From the NCBI RefSeq assembly GCF_025971925.1, contig NZ_JAPDHV010000003.1:186001-250000 (forward strand): a stretch of 64,000 bases of DNA, read 5' to 3'. Positions 35,910-44,656 of the stretch are shown here, piece by piece. Made by a program: the position numbers and the translations under genes. Under the pieces are notes generated by a model that did not search any database, had not been told where the DNA came from, and saw only the letters and a list, made by a program, of their open reading frames with translations. Every line of letters begins with the position of its first letter. The first letter of the stretch is position 1. Source of the stretch: Chryseobacterium oryctis (lineage in GTDB: Bacteria; Bacteroidota; Bacteroidia; Flavobacteriales; Weeksellaceae).

Positions 35910-36785
35910 ATGAAAAAGCTAATTCTCAGGTATCATTTTTTTGTTTTAGGCTGTATTAGCTTTATATTCCACTCATGCAGTTCCAGAAAGTTTCGGGTTT
36001 GGGTAGGTACCAATAATGAACAAAAGATTTATAATCTAAAATATGGTGAACACAAAAAGCAGAAAATGGATGTTTTTCTTCCTTCTGAATATTCTGAAAA
36101 TTCACCTGTCGTTTTAATTGTTCACGGAGGTGGCTGGAAATACGGAAGAAAAGAACACATGATTCAGATTCAGAAAATGCTTTTCGAAAACAACATTCCG
36201 AGTGTTAACATGAATTACAGATTGGTTTCAAAAAATATTACTTATAAAAATCAACTTGAAGATATTGGTCTTGCCATCGAAAAAATTAATTCTCTGGCTC
36301 AAAAAGCAGAATTATTACCCAATAATTATATTCTTTTGGGGGAAAGTGCAGGTGCACATTTAGCACTTCTTTATGGTTATCAAAATCCGGAACAAATCAA
36401 AAAAATAATTTCTTTGAGCGGACCGACAGATTTTTATTCAAAAGAATTTTTAGACTCATTTTATTCAAAATATACTTCACCTACCATACAAACAGTTGTT
36501 GGAACGAAATTTAATAGAGAAAATCTTTCAGAAGAATTCAGGAAAGCCAGTCCAATCGCTAATGTATCGAATGTCCCTACATTATTATTTCAAGGGAATA
36601 AAGATTTTTTAGTTAACTATAAACAAGGGTTAGCTTTAGATTCTGTTTTAACGGCAAATAATATTCCTCATAAATTGGTCTTCATGGAAAATACAGGTCA
36701 CGCACCACGATTCTTCAATAAAAAGAAAAGAGACAGTATAATTTACCCCAATATACTTAACTGGATAAAAAAAGACCTGCAATAG
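35910..36785 (+). CDS. Alpha/beta hydrolase (esterase) lipoprotein
   Basis: 291 residues. The N-terminal hydrophobic segment ends IFHSCS, a probable lipobox. The hydrolase has an oxyanion motif HGGGW at 72-76, nucleophile elbow GESAGAH with Ser146, an Asp in QGNKDFLVN and His in ENTGHAP, giving a complete triad of the hormone-sensitive lipase/BD-FAE-like type. It likely cleaves esters in the periplasm or at the outer membrane. The substrate is not evident. A terminator shared with the convergent dedA-like gene starts inside its last codons. Confidence 0.85.
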   Translation: MKKLILRYHFFVLGCISFIFHSCSSRKFRVWVGTNNEQKIYNLKYGEHKKQKMDVFLPSEYSENSPVVLIVHGGGWKYGRKEHMIQIQKMLFENNIPSVNMNYRLVSKNITYKNQLEDIGLAIEKINSLAQKAELLPNNYILLGESAGAHLALLYGYQNPEQIKKIISLSGPTDFYSKEFLDSFYSKYTSPTIQTVVGTKFNRENLSEEFRKASPIANVSNVPTLLFQGNKDFLVNYKQGLALDSVLTANNIPHKLVFMENTGHAPRFFNKKKRDSIIYPNILNWIKKDLQ

Positions 36786-36804
36786 AATTACAGGTCTTTT
36801 TTAT
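36770..36804. terminator. Bidirectional terminator between esterase and DedA-family genes
   Basis: AAAAAGACCTG/CAGGTCTTTTT stem; the left arm overlaps the end of the esterase gene. Confidence 0.85.
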
Positions 36805-36819
36805 ATATTTTAAAACGGA

Positions 36820-37515
36820 TTATTCAAAATCTTTATTTTCATATTTAGAAAAATCTTCTTTTTTACCAAATAAAAATTTAATAATTACAGGAAGAGTAGT
36901 TACTAAAACAATAACAATGATAATGTATTCCAGTTTTGACTTCAATTCAATTCCAAATTCATCTCTGAATAATTTATCCAAATAATGCCCCGCATAAATT
37001 AAAGAAAACGACCAAAGAACAGCTCCAATGATATTATCTCTCAAGAATTCTTTTTTATCCATCTTTACAATACCTGCAACAATCGGCGTAAAAGTTCTTA
37101 CAACAGGTAAGAATCTTGCCATAATTACCGCTAATGCGCCATGTTTTTCAAAAAAATCATGAGCCTGATACAAATATTTTTTCTTAAACAGCATAGAATC
37201 CGGTCTTTTGTACAAAGCCGGTCCTGTTTTTAAACCGAAAAAATAACCTACTTCGTTACCTATAATAGCTGCAGTTGCTACTGCACTTGCTAAAAGAGTG
37301 GTATCTAAAAAATCGCTTCCGGTTGAGCCGAAAGTTTCCTTGATAATTTCTACGGCATAAATCCCCGAAACGAACAGTAATGAATCTCCAGGTAAGAAAA
37401 AGCCCACAAAAAGACCTGTTTCAGCAAAAATAATAAATAAAATAAGCCAAAACCCACCCATTTTAATATAAAACTCAGGGTTCAGTAAATCCCTCCAACT
37501 ATTAAAATCTTCCAT
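36820..37515 (-). CDS. DedA/SNARE-associated family membrane protein
   Basis: 231 residues with about five membrane-embedded segments. Family motifs: ETGLFVGFFLPGDSLLF near 28-46 (with the conserved acidic Glu), and HGALAVIMARFLPVVRTFTPIVAG near 120-145 with the conserved Arg pair region and G-(x)3-G. DedA proteins are thought to move lipids such as undecaprenyl phosphate across the inner membrane. It is 86 nt downstream of prfB on the same strand. Confidence 0.92.
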   Translation of the reverse strand: MEDFNSWRDLLNPEFYIKMGGFWLILFIIFAETGLFVGFFLPGDSLLFVSGIYAVEIIKETFGSTGSDFLDTTLLASAVATAAIIGNEVGYFFGLKTGPALYKRPDSMLFKKKYLYQAHDFFEKHGALAVIMARFLPVVRTFTPIVAGIVKMDKKEFLRDNIIGAVLWSFSLIYAGHYLDKLFRDEFGIELKSKLEYIIIVIVLVTTLPVIIKFLFGKKEDFSKYENKDFE

Positions 37516-37601
37516 ATTTATCGATTAACAGCAAAAATAAGTTTAAAAAACCTGAAAAGAAAATTAATTATAATTTTTTAACAAAAATTTGAACATGATT
37601 T

Positions 37602-38714
37602 TTATAGTTCCATATCATCATCTGAAACTGCCGTTCCATCGGCCATCAAAAATGCTTTTAAGAATGGTGTAAGATTTCCGTTCATTACAGAATCTACATC
37701 TGAAGTTTCATAACCTGAACGAACATCTTTTACCAATTTATAAGGATGCATCACATAGTTTCTAATCTGACTTCCCCACTCTATTTTCATTTTGTTGGCT
37801 TCAATTTCATTTCTGGCTTTCATACGTTCTTCCAACTCGATTTCATATAATCTTGAACGAAGCAACTGCATAGCTTTTTCTTTATTTTGGAGCTGTGAAC
37901 GAGACTCAGAGTTTTCAATAATAATTCCTGTTGGTGCGTGACGAAGACGAACAGCTGTTTCAACCTTATTTACGTTCTGACCTCCCGCTCCGGAAGATCT
38001 CATTGTTTCAAAGGAAATATCAGCCGGATTGATATTGATCTCTATCGTATCATCTACTAGCGGATAAACATATACGGAAACAAAACTTGTATGACGTTTT
38101 GCATTAGAATCAAAAGGCGAAATTCTTACCAATCTGTGAACTCCGTTTTCTCCCCTCAAATAACCGAAAGCAAACTCTCCATCAATTTCTAAAGTCACAG
38201 TTTTTACACCAGCAACGTCACCTTCCTGAAAATTAAGCTCTCGAATTTTATATCCTTGCTTTTCTGCCCACATTGTATACATTCTCATCAACATTGAAGC
38301 CCAGTCACAACTTTCCGTTCCTCCTGCACCTGCTGTGATTTGCAATACCGCAGAAAGTTCATCTCCTTCATTGGAAAGCATATTTTTAAACTCTAAATCT
38401 TCGATCTTCTCAACAAGCTGAGGAAAAGTTTCATCCAGTTCTTTTTCAGAATCAGGATCTTCTTTGGCAAAATCTGCTAAAACCTGCAAATCTTCAAACT
38501 GAGTGCTGATTTCTTCATAATCTTCCACCCACTTCTTTTTTGAACGAAGTTGTTTCAAAAAACTTTCAGCTTCTTTCGGATTATCCCAAAATTCAGGAGC
38601 TGCAGTTTTTTCATCATCATTGGCAATTTCTATCTTCTTTTTCTCAATCTGAAGATATTTATAAAGGTCTTCTATTCTTGATTGAATTTCTTTTATCTGG
38701 TCGTTACTAATCAC
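37602..38714 (-). CDS. prfB: Peptide chain release factor 2
   Basis: 370 residues, uninterrupted. It has the catalytic [11 protein letters not shown] motif (GGQ) near 245 and the stop-codon recognition tripeptide SPF in [13 protein letters not shown] near 205, which marks RF2 (UGA/UAA). At the place where many bacteria carry the programmed +1 frameshift, the frame reads through as YLQIEKK, so that autoregulation is absent. The N-terminal helical domain has [13 protein letters not shown]. Confidence 0.96.
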   Translation of the reverse strand: MISNDQIKEIQSRIEDLYKYLQIEKKKIEIANDDEKTAAPEFWDNPKEAESFLKQLRSKKKWVEDYEEISTQFEDLQVLADFAKEDPDSEKELDETFPQLVEKIEDLEFKNMLSNEGDELSAVLQITAGAGGTESCDWASMLMRMYTMWAEKQGYKIRELNFQEGDVAGVKTVTLEIDGEFAFGYLRGENGVHRLVRISPFDSNAKRHTSFVSVYVYPLVDDTIEININPADISFETMRSSGAGGQNVNKVETAVRLRHAPTGIIIENSESRSQLQNKEKAMQLLRSRLYEIELEERMKARNEIEANKMKIEWGSQIRNYVMHPYKLVKDVRSGYETSDVDSVMNGNLTPFLKAFLMADGTAVSDDDMEL

Positions 38715-38831
38715 GATTTTTTATTTTTTGCAAAAATAATGATATTTTAATTGATGTCTTTCTGATTTAGAAGAAATCACAGTAATTAACTTATTATTAT
38801 CAACAAAATAAAAATTGAAAATCTTCAACTT

Positions 38832-39944
38832 TTAAACAAAAACCATTTCCGTTATTACTTCACCTATTTTCGGAGCCAAAGCAACACCCATTCCAGAAAG
38901 TCTTACTGCACAAAATTGTCTTTCTGAAACTTGTTTTACAATTGGATTTTTTTCTATTCCCATTGCCATGATTCCGGACCAACGCAAGGATATCTCAATA
39001 TTCTGATTAGGTAAAATGATTTCTCTGAGAAAGTTTTCTAAATGATTCTGCAAAAAATCTGTGGTTTCAAAAGCAGTTGTTTCTTCTGTTTTAAAATCCT
39101 GATTTCTCCCGCCTCCTAATAAAATTCTGTTTCCTAAGTTTCTAAAATAGTAAAATCCTTCATCATAATGGAAAGTTCCTTTAAGTTTCAAATTTTCAAT
39201 TGGTTCTGTTAAAATAATTTGTCCACGAGCAGGAATTATTTCTTCTTCTGTTAAAAATTTTGAAGCAAAAGCATTCGTACAATGAATCAGTTTATCTGTT
39301 TTGATTGAAAGTTCTTCTGATAATTGAACTTTAACATCATGGGCGTTTTCAACGACTTGCTGCACTTCTGTTCCGAAAAGAAACTCAACTTTTAGTTCTT
39401 GGCATTTCTGTAAAAGTTTTTGAAGCAACTTTCCTGAATGTAAACTTCCTTCAAATGGATTCTCAATCAAAAATTTAGATTTTTCTAATCCAAATTCTTT
39501 AATTTTATTTTGACTTAAAAAATAGGTTTTATCAATTCCCGTAATCAATTTCAATTTTTCATTTACCTCATCAATTTTATGTAAAGGTTCATCATTATTA
39601 AGAATTTCAAAACCTCCGCATAATTCAAAATCGATTTCTGAGTTCTTGAAATAATTCTGAATTTTCTGAAGTCCATCAAACCTCATCTTTACCAATTCTA
39701 ATGTTTTTTCCCAACCCATTTTTTTAGAATCGGCAATAATTTCAGTCAAACTCCCAAAACACGCAAAGCCCGCATTTCGGGTGGAAGCACCTAACGGAAT
39801 TGAATTTTTTTCTATAATTAAAACCGTCTTTTCAGGAAATTTTTCTTTAATGGAAATAGCCGTCCAAAGCCCTGTAAAACCAGCTCCAACGATAATAACA
39901 TTTCTTTTTCTGTAAAATGTTTCAAGCTCCCAAATGCTATTCAT
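38832..39944 (-). CDS. FAD-dependent oxidoreductase (DAO family)
   Basis: 370 residues. The dinucleotide-binding motif VIIVGAGFTGLWTAISIKEK (~17-36) is followed by LIIEKNSIPLGASTRNAGFACFG, characteristic of the glycine/D-amino acid oxidase (DadA) family. The C-terminal motif LRWSGIMAMGIEKNPIV is the usual FAD-proximal end. It likely oxidises an amine or amino acid. The substrate is unknown. Same strand as the AAA ATPase gene 41 nt upstream of it, so they may be co-transcribed. Confidence 0.87.
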   Translation of the reverse strand: MNSIWELETFYRKRNVIIVGAGFTGLWTAISIKEKFPEKTVLIIEKNSIPLGASTRNAGFACFGSLTEIIADSKKMGWEKTLELVKMRFDGLQKIQNYFKNSEIDFELCGGFEILNNDEPLHKIDEVNEKLKLITGIDKTYFLSQNKIKEFGLEKSKFLIENPFEGSLHSGKLLQKLLQKCQELKVEFLFGTEVQQVVENAHDVKVQLSEELSIKTDKLIHCTNAFASKFLTEEEIIPARGQIILTEPIENLKLKGTFHYDEGFYYFRNLGNRILLGGGRNQDFKTEETTAFETTDFLQNHLENFLREIILPNQNIEISLRWSGIMAMGIEKNPIVKQVSERQFCAVRLSGMGVALAPKIGEVITEMVFV

Positions 39945-39985
39945 AAATAATCATTAAGTGAATAACGATAAATGTTTAAAATCTA

Positions 39986-41347
39986 TTAGTTTTTATCTTT
40001 ATCATCCTCATCACCATTATGCTGAAAACCAATCACTCTTTGTGGTTCTTCTTCAATTCTGTAGCTATCAAGCTCCTTTTTTAGGGCTTGAACTCTAAAT
40101 CTAAACTCATCCAAGTTATTGATGATAACATCATTTAAAAATCGGGCAATCTGGTCTAAATATTCTTCTGTAAGTTTTGATGAAGCATCTCTCAAAGCCC
40201 CATTCAGCAAACTTTGGTCTATTTTAAGGTTTTCATTTCTTGTTTTCTGATACAGATTTTTAATTCTCTTTTTCAAGCTTTGAGTAAAATCTATCAACAT
40301 GGTATTACTGAACACCTTCATTTGTGAAGACACTTCATGCCAGAAAGGAACTTTATCAGCTTTATTATTTTTTAGAATTTTATAGAGTAAGGAATCTTTT
40401 TCAAGATTTCTGGTCATAGCAAACAAAATAATTTCAGAACGTTCAGCTGCATTTGGTGGGAAAATAGGAATCATCACATCAAATCTTCCGGGCGCCAAAA
40501 CTTCCTCATCAATTTCCGAAACCGAATTCGCAGAACCTACCATCAGAACATCTTCCTGTTCAAATTTCCCGATATGATGAAGAATAAGTTCCTTAGTTTC
40601 AATATTACGGGAAACCAGCTCTGCTTCAGGATTTCTTTCCTTCATTATTTCATCAAAATCATCAAGGAAGAGCAAAACCTCATCGCTTTTCATCATCGTT
40701 ATCAAGAAATCATTGAAATCGGTCTTATTTCCGTCTATATAAGAAACTCCCAAGTAATGTTTCTTAACTTCTTTGAACTGATAACCGATGATTTCAGCAA
40801 TTTTATTTGCCCAAAAAATCTTACCACTTCCCGGAGGACCATATAGAATAATTCCTGCAGGTTTATTGATTCCCCAATCTTTAATCTGTTGCGGATTTAA
40901 AAACGGTTCTAAAACACTTGAAGTATAAAAAAACAAATCTCTATAACCTATGAAATCTCTGTATTGGAGGCTGGTTTTGTTTCCGAAATAATCATAAACA
41001 AACTGGTAATTTCCGCCTAATTTATTATCAATTCCATAACTTGAAATTGAGGAACGGAAAAAACCATTATCGAAAATATTAGGATTGGATTCCTTGATTG
41101 CTTCTTCTACTTTTTCTTTTGGTTTATTAATTGTTTCTGCAATTTGCTCTACTGTTTTATTTTTGTCAAGGTCTTTTTCATACAGTCTTAAAAAATCTAC
41201 ATTTTCACGCGCAAATTTTTCAAAATCTTCCTTTACCTCAAAATTAGTACTGATACATTCTACTAATTCTATATCAAAATCCTGGATAAACCGTTTTATA
41301 GCTTCCACCGAAACCTGTAACTCTTTGGCTAATTCAATTAACTTCAT
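39986..41347 (-). CDS. AAA-type ATPase with IF2-N-like N-terminal helices
   Basis: 453 residues. The first ~90 residues (KLIELAKELQVSVEAIKRFI, then TVEQIAETINKPKEKVEEAI) look like two short helical units of the kind at the N-terminus of initiation factor IF2. The AAA domain has Walker A GPPGSGK near 170, a Walker B LLFLDDFDEI near 225 (Asp-Asp rather than the usual Asp-Glu directly after the hydrophobics, with an Asp-Glu three later), a sensor-like VGSANSV and APGRFD arginine region. A helical C-terminal part follows, ending in charged tail GDEDDKDKN. It is related to FtsH/Cdc48-type AAA domains but has no protease part. Substrate unknown. Confidence 0.8.
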   Translation of the reverse strand: MKLIELAKELQVSVEAIKRFIQDFDIELVECISTNFEVKEDFEKFARENVDFLRLYEKDLDKNKTVEQIAETINKPKEKVEEAIKESNPNIFDNGFFRSSISSYGIDNKLGGNYQFVYDYFGNKTSLQYRDFIGYRDLFFYTSSVLEPFLNPQQIKDWGINKPAGIILYGPPGSGKIFWANKIAEIIGYQFKEVKKHYLGVSYIDGNKTDFNDFLITMMKSDEVLLFLDDFDEIMKERNPEAELVSRNIETKELILHHIGKFEQEDVLMVGSANSVSEIDEEVLAPGRFDVMIPIFPPNAAERSEIILFAMTRNLEKDSLLYKILKNNKADKVPFWHEVSSQMKVFSNTMLIDFTQSLKKRIKNLYQKTRNENLKIDQSLLNGALRDASSKLTEEYLDQIARFLNDVIINNLDEFRFRVQALKKELDSYRIEEEPQRVIGFQHNGDEDDKDKN

Positions 41348-41462
41348 AATTCCCTTTTAGTTCATTCAAATTTAATATTTTACTATTGAAATTCAATTAA
41401 CTTATGATAATTCTGTAACATTTTGTAATTTATATAGACTACTACTATGTAAAACAAATTAC

Positions 41463-42365
41463 ATGGAAAAAGTTTTATCAGTAAAAAATCTTACAAAAAA
41501 ATTCAAAAGAGTTGTTGTCAACAATATTTCTTTTGATGTAGAAAAAGGAAATGTGTATGGGCTTCTGGGACCCAACGGAAGCGGAAAATCAACAACATTC
41601 GGAATGTTATTATCAACCATCAATCCTACAAGTGGTGACTGGTTTTGGTTTGGTAAAAAAGGAACAGACTCTGAAACATTAAAAAAAATCGGAGCAATCA
41701 TTGAACAGCCTAATTTTTACCCTTATCTAAGTGCCGAAACCAACCTAAAAATAGTTGCAGAAATCAAAGGAACTCCTCATCAAAGAATTGATGAAGTTTT
41801 AGCGACTGTAGGCCTTCTTGAAAGAAAAAAAGATGCTTTCAAAACTTTTTCGTTAGGAATGAAGCAACGTCTGTCAATTGCATCTGCAATGTTAAACAAC
41901 CCAGAAGTTTTGATTCTTGATGAGCCAACAAACGGACTTGACCCTGAGGGAATTATTCAGATTCGTGAAATAATAAGCAATATTGCAAAGCAAGGCATTA
42001 CAATTATTATTGCAAGTCACCTTTTAGATGAAATAGAAAAAATATGTAGTCATGTGATTGTACTAAAGGAAGGAAATTCTATCTATTGTGGAAGAGTAGA
42101 CGAAATGACCGCCAACAATGGTTATTTTGAACTAAAAGCTGATAACAACACATTCCTTTTAAGTACTTTGGAAGATCTTCAATGGTTTACATCCATTAAA
42201 CAGGATGGTGAAATTATTAAAGCACAAATTCGTGATGATGCATCAATTTCGGCTTCCGCTTTAAACCAAAAACTGGCTGAAAAAGGTATTTTCTTATCAC
42301 ACCTTACGAAGAAAAAACTTTCTCTTGAGTCTCAATTCTTAGAACTTGTAAAAAACACCAAATAA
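41463..42365 (+). CDS. ABC transporter ATP-binding protein
   Basis: 300 residues. Walker A GPNGSGKST at ~36-44, signature SLGMKQRLSIA near 135, Walker B VLILDEPTNGLDPEG near 155 and switch His in IIIASHLLDEIE. This is the single-domain type pairing with a membrane partner for export or bacteriocin resistance-like transport. The stop is 2 nt before the start of the permease gene, so they are one operon. Confidence 0.94.
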   Translation: MEKVLSVKNLTKKFKRVVVNNISFDVEKGNVYGLLGPNGSGKSTTFGMLLSTINPTSGDWFWFGKKGTDSETLKKIGAIIEQPNFYPYLSAETNLKIVAEIKGTPHQRIDEVLATVGLLERKKDAFKTFSLGMKQRLSIASAMLNNPEVLILDEPTNGLDPEGIIQIREIISNIAKQGITIIIASHLLDEIEKICSHVIVLKEGNSIYCGRVDEMTANNGYFELKADNNTFLLSTLEDLQWFTSIKQDGEIIKAQIRDDASISASALNQKLAEKGIFLSHLTKKKLSLESQFLELVKNTK

Positions 42366-42367
42366 TC

Positions 42368-43213
42368 ATGCTGAAATTATTAAAATTAGAATATTATAAA
42401 AATCTGAACTACAAACCTTTCAAGATTTTCACACTACTTTATTTTGCTATTTTAATTGCTTTGCTTTTCATTGGTTTAGTTGATATAAACCTGTTTGGAA
42501 ATCCTATTAATCTGAAAGAACAAGGGATGTACAACTTCCCTGAAATATGGAATTTCACAACATGGACAGTGGCACTTTTAAAGATTTTCCTTGGGCTGAT
42601 TATCGTTTTTTCGATTAGCCAGGAATTCAGCAACCGAATGTTTAAGCAAAATACCATTGACGGATTAAGCAGAAAAGAATTTATAGGTTCAAAATTATTA
42701 ACAATTTCTATTTTCACGATTGTTTCAACATTAATTGTTTTAGGAATCACCCTATTTTTAGGCTACAAATATTCAAAAGTTACTGACTCCGCAAAAGTTT
42801 TTGAAGAAATTTTCTTCATCGGAAATTATTTTGTAAAACTCTTTACATTTTTCTGTTTCTTAATGTTTCTTTCCATTTTATTGAGAAAATCAATGTTTGT
42901 ATTTCTTGGTTTCTTTGTTTATTGGGTTATAGAAGGGATTTTAGTGGGAGTTGAAACTTTTCAGAAAGTAAGAGGAACTCAAGAAGTTGAAAGACTGAAA
43001 ATAATGAAAGAAGATTTTTTCTTTAGTCATCTTTTACCCTTGGAAAGTATGTCTAGTCTTATTCCAAATCCGATGATGAGACTGAATATGGCAAAAATGC
43101 TCGGTTTAAAATATGAATTCACCTACCCTACCGAAAGTATGATTGCTTGTATCGTTTGGTGCGGAATTTTCATCTTCGGTTCTTACTGGATTTTGAGAAA
43201 AAGAGACTGGTAA
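42368..43213 (+). CDS. ABC transporter permease (ABC-2 type)
   Basis: 281 residues with six predicted membrane helices (first ~22-42). The N-terminus MLKLLKLEYYKNLNYKPFK and SQEFSNRMFKQNTIDGLSRKEFIGSK loop are typical of ABC-2 permeases encoded beside this ATPase class. It forms the membrane half of the exporter with the ATPase before it. The substrate is unknown. Confidence 0.88.
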   Translation: MLKLLKLEYYKNLNYKPFKIFTLLYFAILIALLFIGLVDINLFGNPINLKEQGMYNFPEIWNFTTWTVALLKIFLGLIIVFSISQEFSNRMFKQNTIDGLSRKEFIGSKLLTISIFTIVSTLIVLGITLFLGYKYSKVTDSAKVFEEIFFIGNYFVKLFTFFCFLMFLSILLRKSMFVFLGFFVYWVIEGILVGVETFQKVRGTQEVERLKIMKEDFFFSHLLPLESMSSLIPNPMMRLNMAKMLGLKYEFTYPTESMIACIVWCGIFIFGSYWILRKRDW

Positions 43214-43224
43214 ATTTATAAATT

Positions 43225-43256
43225 AAAACGGCTGTCCTTTGACAGCCGTTTGTTTT
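43225..43256. terminator. Bidirectional terminator between permease and msrAB genes
   Basis: AAACGGCTGTC/GACAGCCGTTT stem with a CTTT loop and T-rich flanks. It touches the end of msrAB. Confidence 0.85.
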
Positions 43257-44352
43257 ACTTTTTATCTAGCAAAGAAATATAATCTCCATAACCTTTTTTA
43301 TCCATTTCCGCCTTCGGAATAAATTTTAAAGAAGCAGAATTGATACAATAACGAAGTCCTCCTTTATCAATAGGTCCGTCATTAAAAACATGTCCTAAAT
43401 GAGCATCTCCTGTTTTACTTCTCACCTCTACCCTGGTCATTCCGTGAGATTTGTCTAGTTTTTCATCAATCAATTTTTTAGTAATCGGTTTTGTAAAGCT
43501 TGGCCATCCGCATCCAGATTCAAACTTATCGGTAGAAATAAACAATGGCTCTCCTGTTGTAATATCTACATAAATTCCTTCTCTTGTTTCATCCCAGTAT
43601 TCATTTTGAAAAGGCCTTTCTGTACCGTTTTCCTGAGTTACGTAGTATTGTTCCGGAGTTAATTTTTCTTTCAGAGTATTTTTATCCTGCTTTTGATATT
43701 TGTTTTCTTTTGCAGGAAGCGAATTTGCTTTTCTAGCCATTTCAAACAAACTAGGGTCAATATGGCAATATCCTCCAGGATTTTTATCCAAATAATCCTG
43801 ATGATAATCCTCTGCTTTATAGAAATTTTTCAGAGGAATTGTTTCTACCACAACTGGTTTCGAATAATTTTTGGAAAGTTTTTCAACTTCAGCTTTTACT
43901 ATTCCTTCTGTTTCTTTATCTGTAGAATAAATCCCTGTCCTGTACTGATTTCCTTTATCATTTCCTTGTTTATCAATACTGGTTGGGTCAATTGTTTTAA
44001 AATATAAATCTATTAAAAGCTTTAAATCAACTTGTTCTGGAGCATATTGAACTTTTACCGTTTCTGCAAAACCTGTTGTATGGCTTAATACCTCTTCATA
44101 AGTGGGATTTTCTTTATTTCCATTGGCATAACCTACCTCAGTCGCAATAACACCCCGAATCTGTTGAAAAAAATGTTCAGTTCCCCAAAAACATCCACCT
44201 GCAAAATAAACTTCTTTTAGGTTTTTATCATTCATAATATTCTTATTTTCTTTTTTTATATCTGCTGACTTTACTGTTGAAGAATTACCACAACTTCTTA
44301 CGAATACTGCTATCCCAAAAATAGTAGCTATTAATATCAATAGATTCTTCAT
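43255..44352 (-). CDS. msrAB: Fused peptide methionine sulfoxide reductase MsrA-MsrB, exported lipoprotein
   Basis: 365 residues from ATG 44352 ([22 protein letters not shown], a lipobox); starts at 44370 and 44403 would add a hydrophilic lead and are less likely. MsrA part: [16 protein letters not shown] (active Cys), [21 protein letters not shown]. MsrB part: [37 protein letters not shown] (active Cys). The zinc-binding CxxC pairs of many MsrB domains are missing. Together the two halves reduce both S- and R-methionine sulfoxide. The lipoprotein signal places the enzyme in the periplasm or on the outer membrane, so it probably repairs envelope proteins. Confidence 0.93.
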   Translation of the reverse strand: MKNLLILIATIFGIAVFVRSCGNSSTVKSADIKKENKNIMNDKNLKEVYFAGGCFWGTEHFFQQIRGVIATEVGYANGNKENPTYEEVLSHTTGFAETVKVQYAPEQVDLKLLIDLYFKTIDPTSIDKQGNDKGNQYRTGIYSTDKETEGIVKAEVEKLSKNYSKPVVVETIPLKNFYKAEDYHQDYLDKNPGGYCHIDPSLFEMARKANSLPAKENKYQKQDKNTLKEKLTPEQYYVTQENGTERPFQNEYWDETREGIYVDITTGEPLFISTDKFESGCGWPSFTKPITKKLIDEKLDKSHGMTRVEVRSKTGDAHLGHVFNDGPIDKGGLRYCINSASLKFIPKAEMDKKGYGDYISLLDKK

Positions 44353-44604
44353 TTTGATTTTATTATTCATTGTAATAAAAATTCGGTCTTTTTCAGAATG
44401 CAAATTTCAGACTAACTATTTTACATAGTCAAAGATAATTTCTATCAGGACAATAGCATAATTTTACCTTCATTAAATTCTTAGAATAGTAAAGAAACTC
44501 CAGTTTAAGCTAAATAAAACAAATCATTCCTCAAAAAATGCTGTGTGAATTTTCGACGTAATTCAAAACATAACATAAATTATAATCAAATCAGCTAAAA
44601 ATCT

Positions 44605-44612
44605 TAAATTTG
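44605..44612 (+). promoter_or_regulatory. Candidate -7 element for alaS
   Basis: TAAATTTG 44 nt before the alaS ATG, in the gap shared with divergent msrAB. Confidence 0.5.
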
Positions 44613-44656
44613 CATCTTATCGAAAATTTGTAAAAAGCAAAGCAATACATATACTT

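Noticed and set aside
38620..38714. Programmed +1 frameshift in prfB
   Set aside because: The frame is continuous from ATG 38714, and the equivalent site reads YLQIEKK without an in-frame stop.
44404..44656. T-box or other riboswitch before alaS
   Set aside because: No T-box sequence or specifier loop could be read; only an ordinary -7 element.
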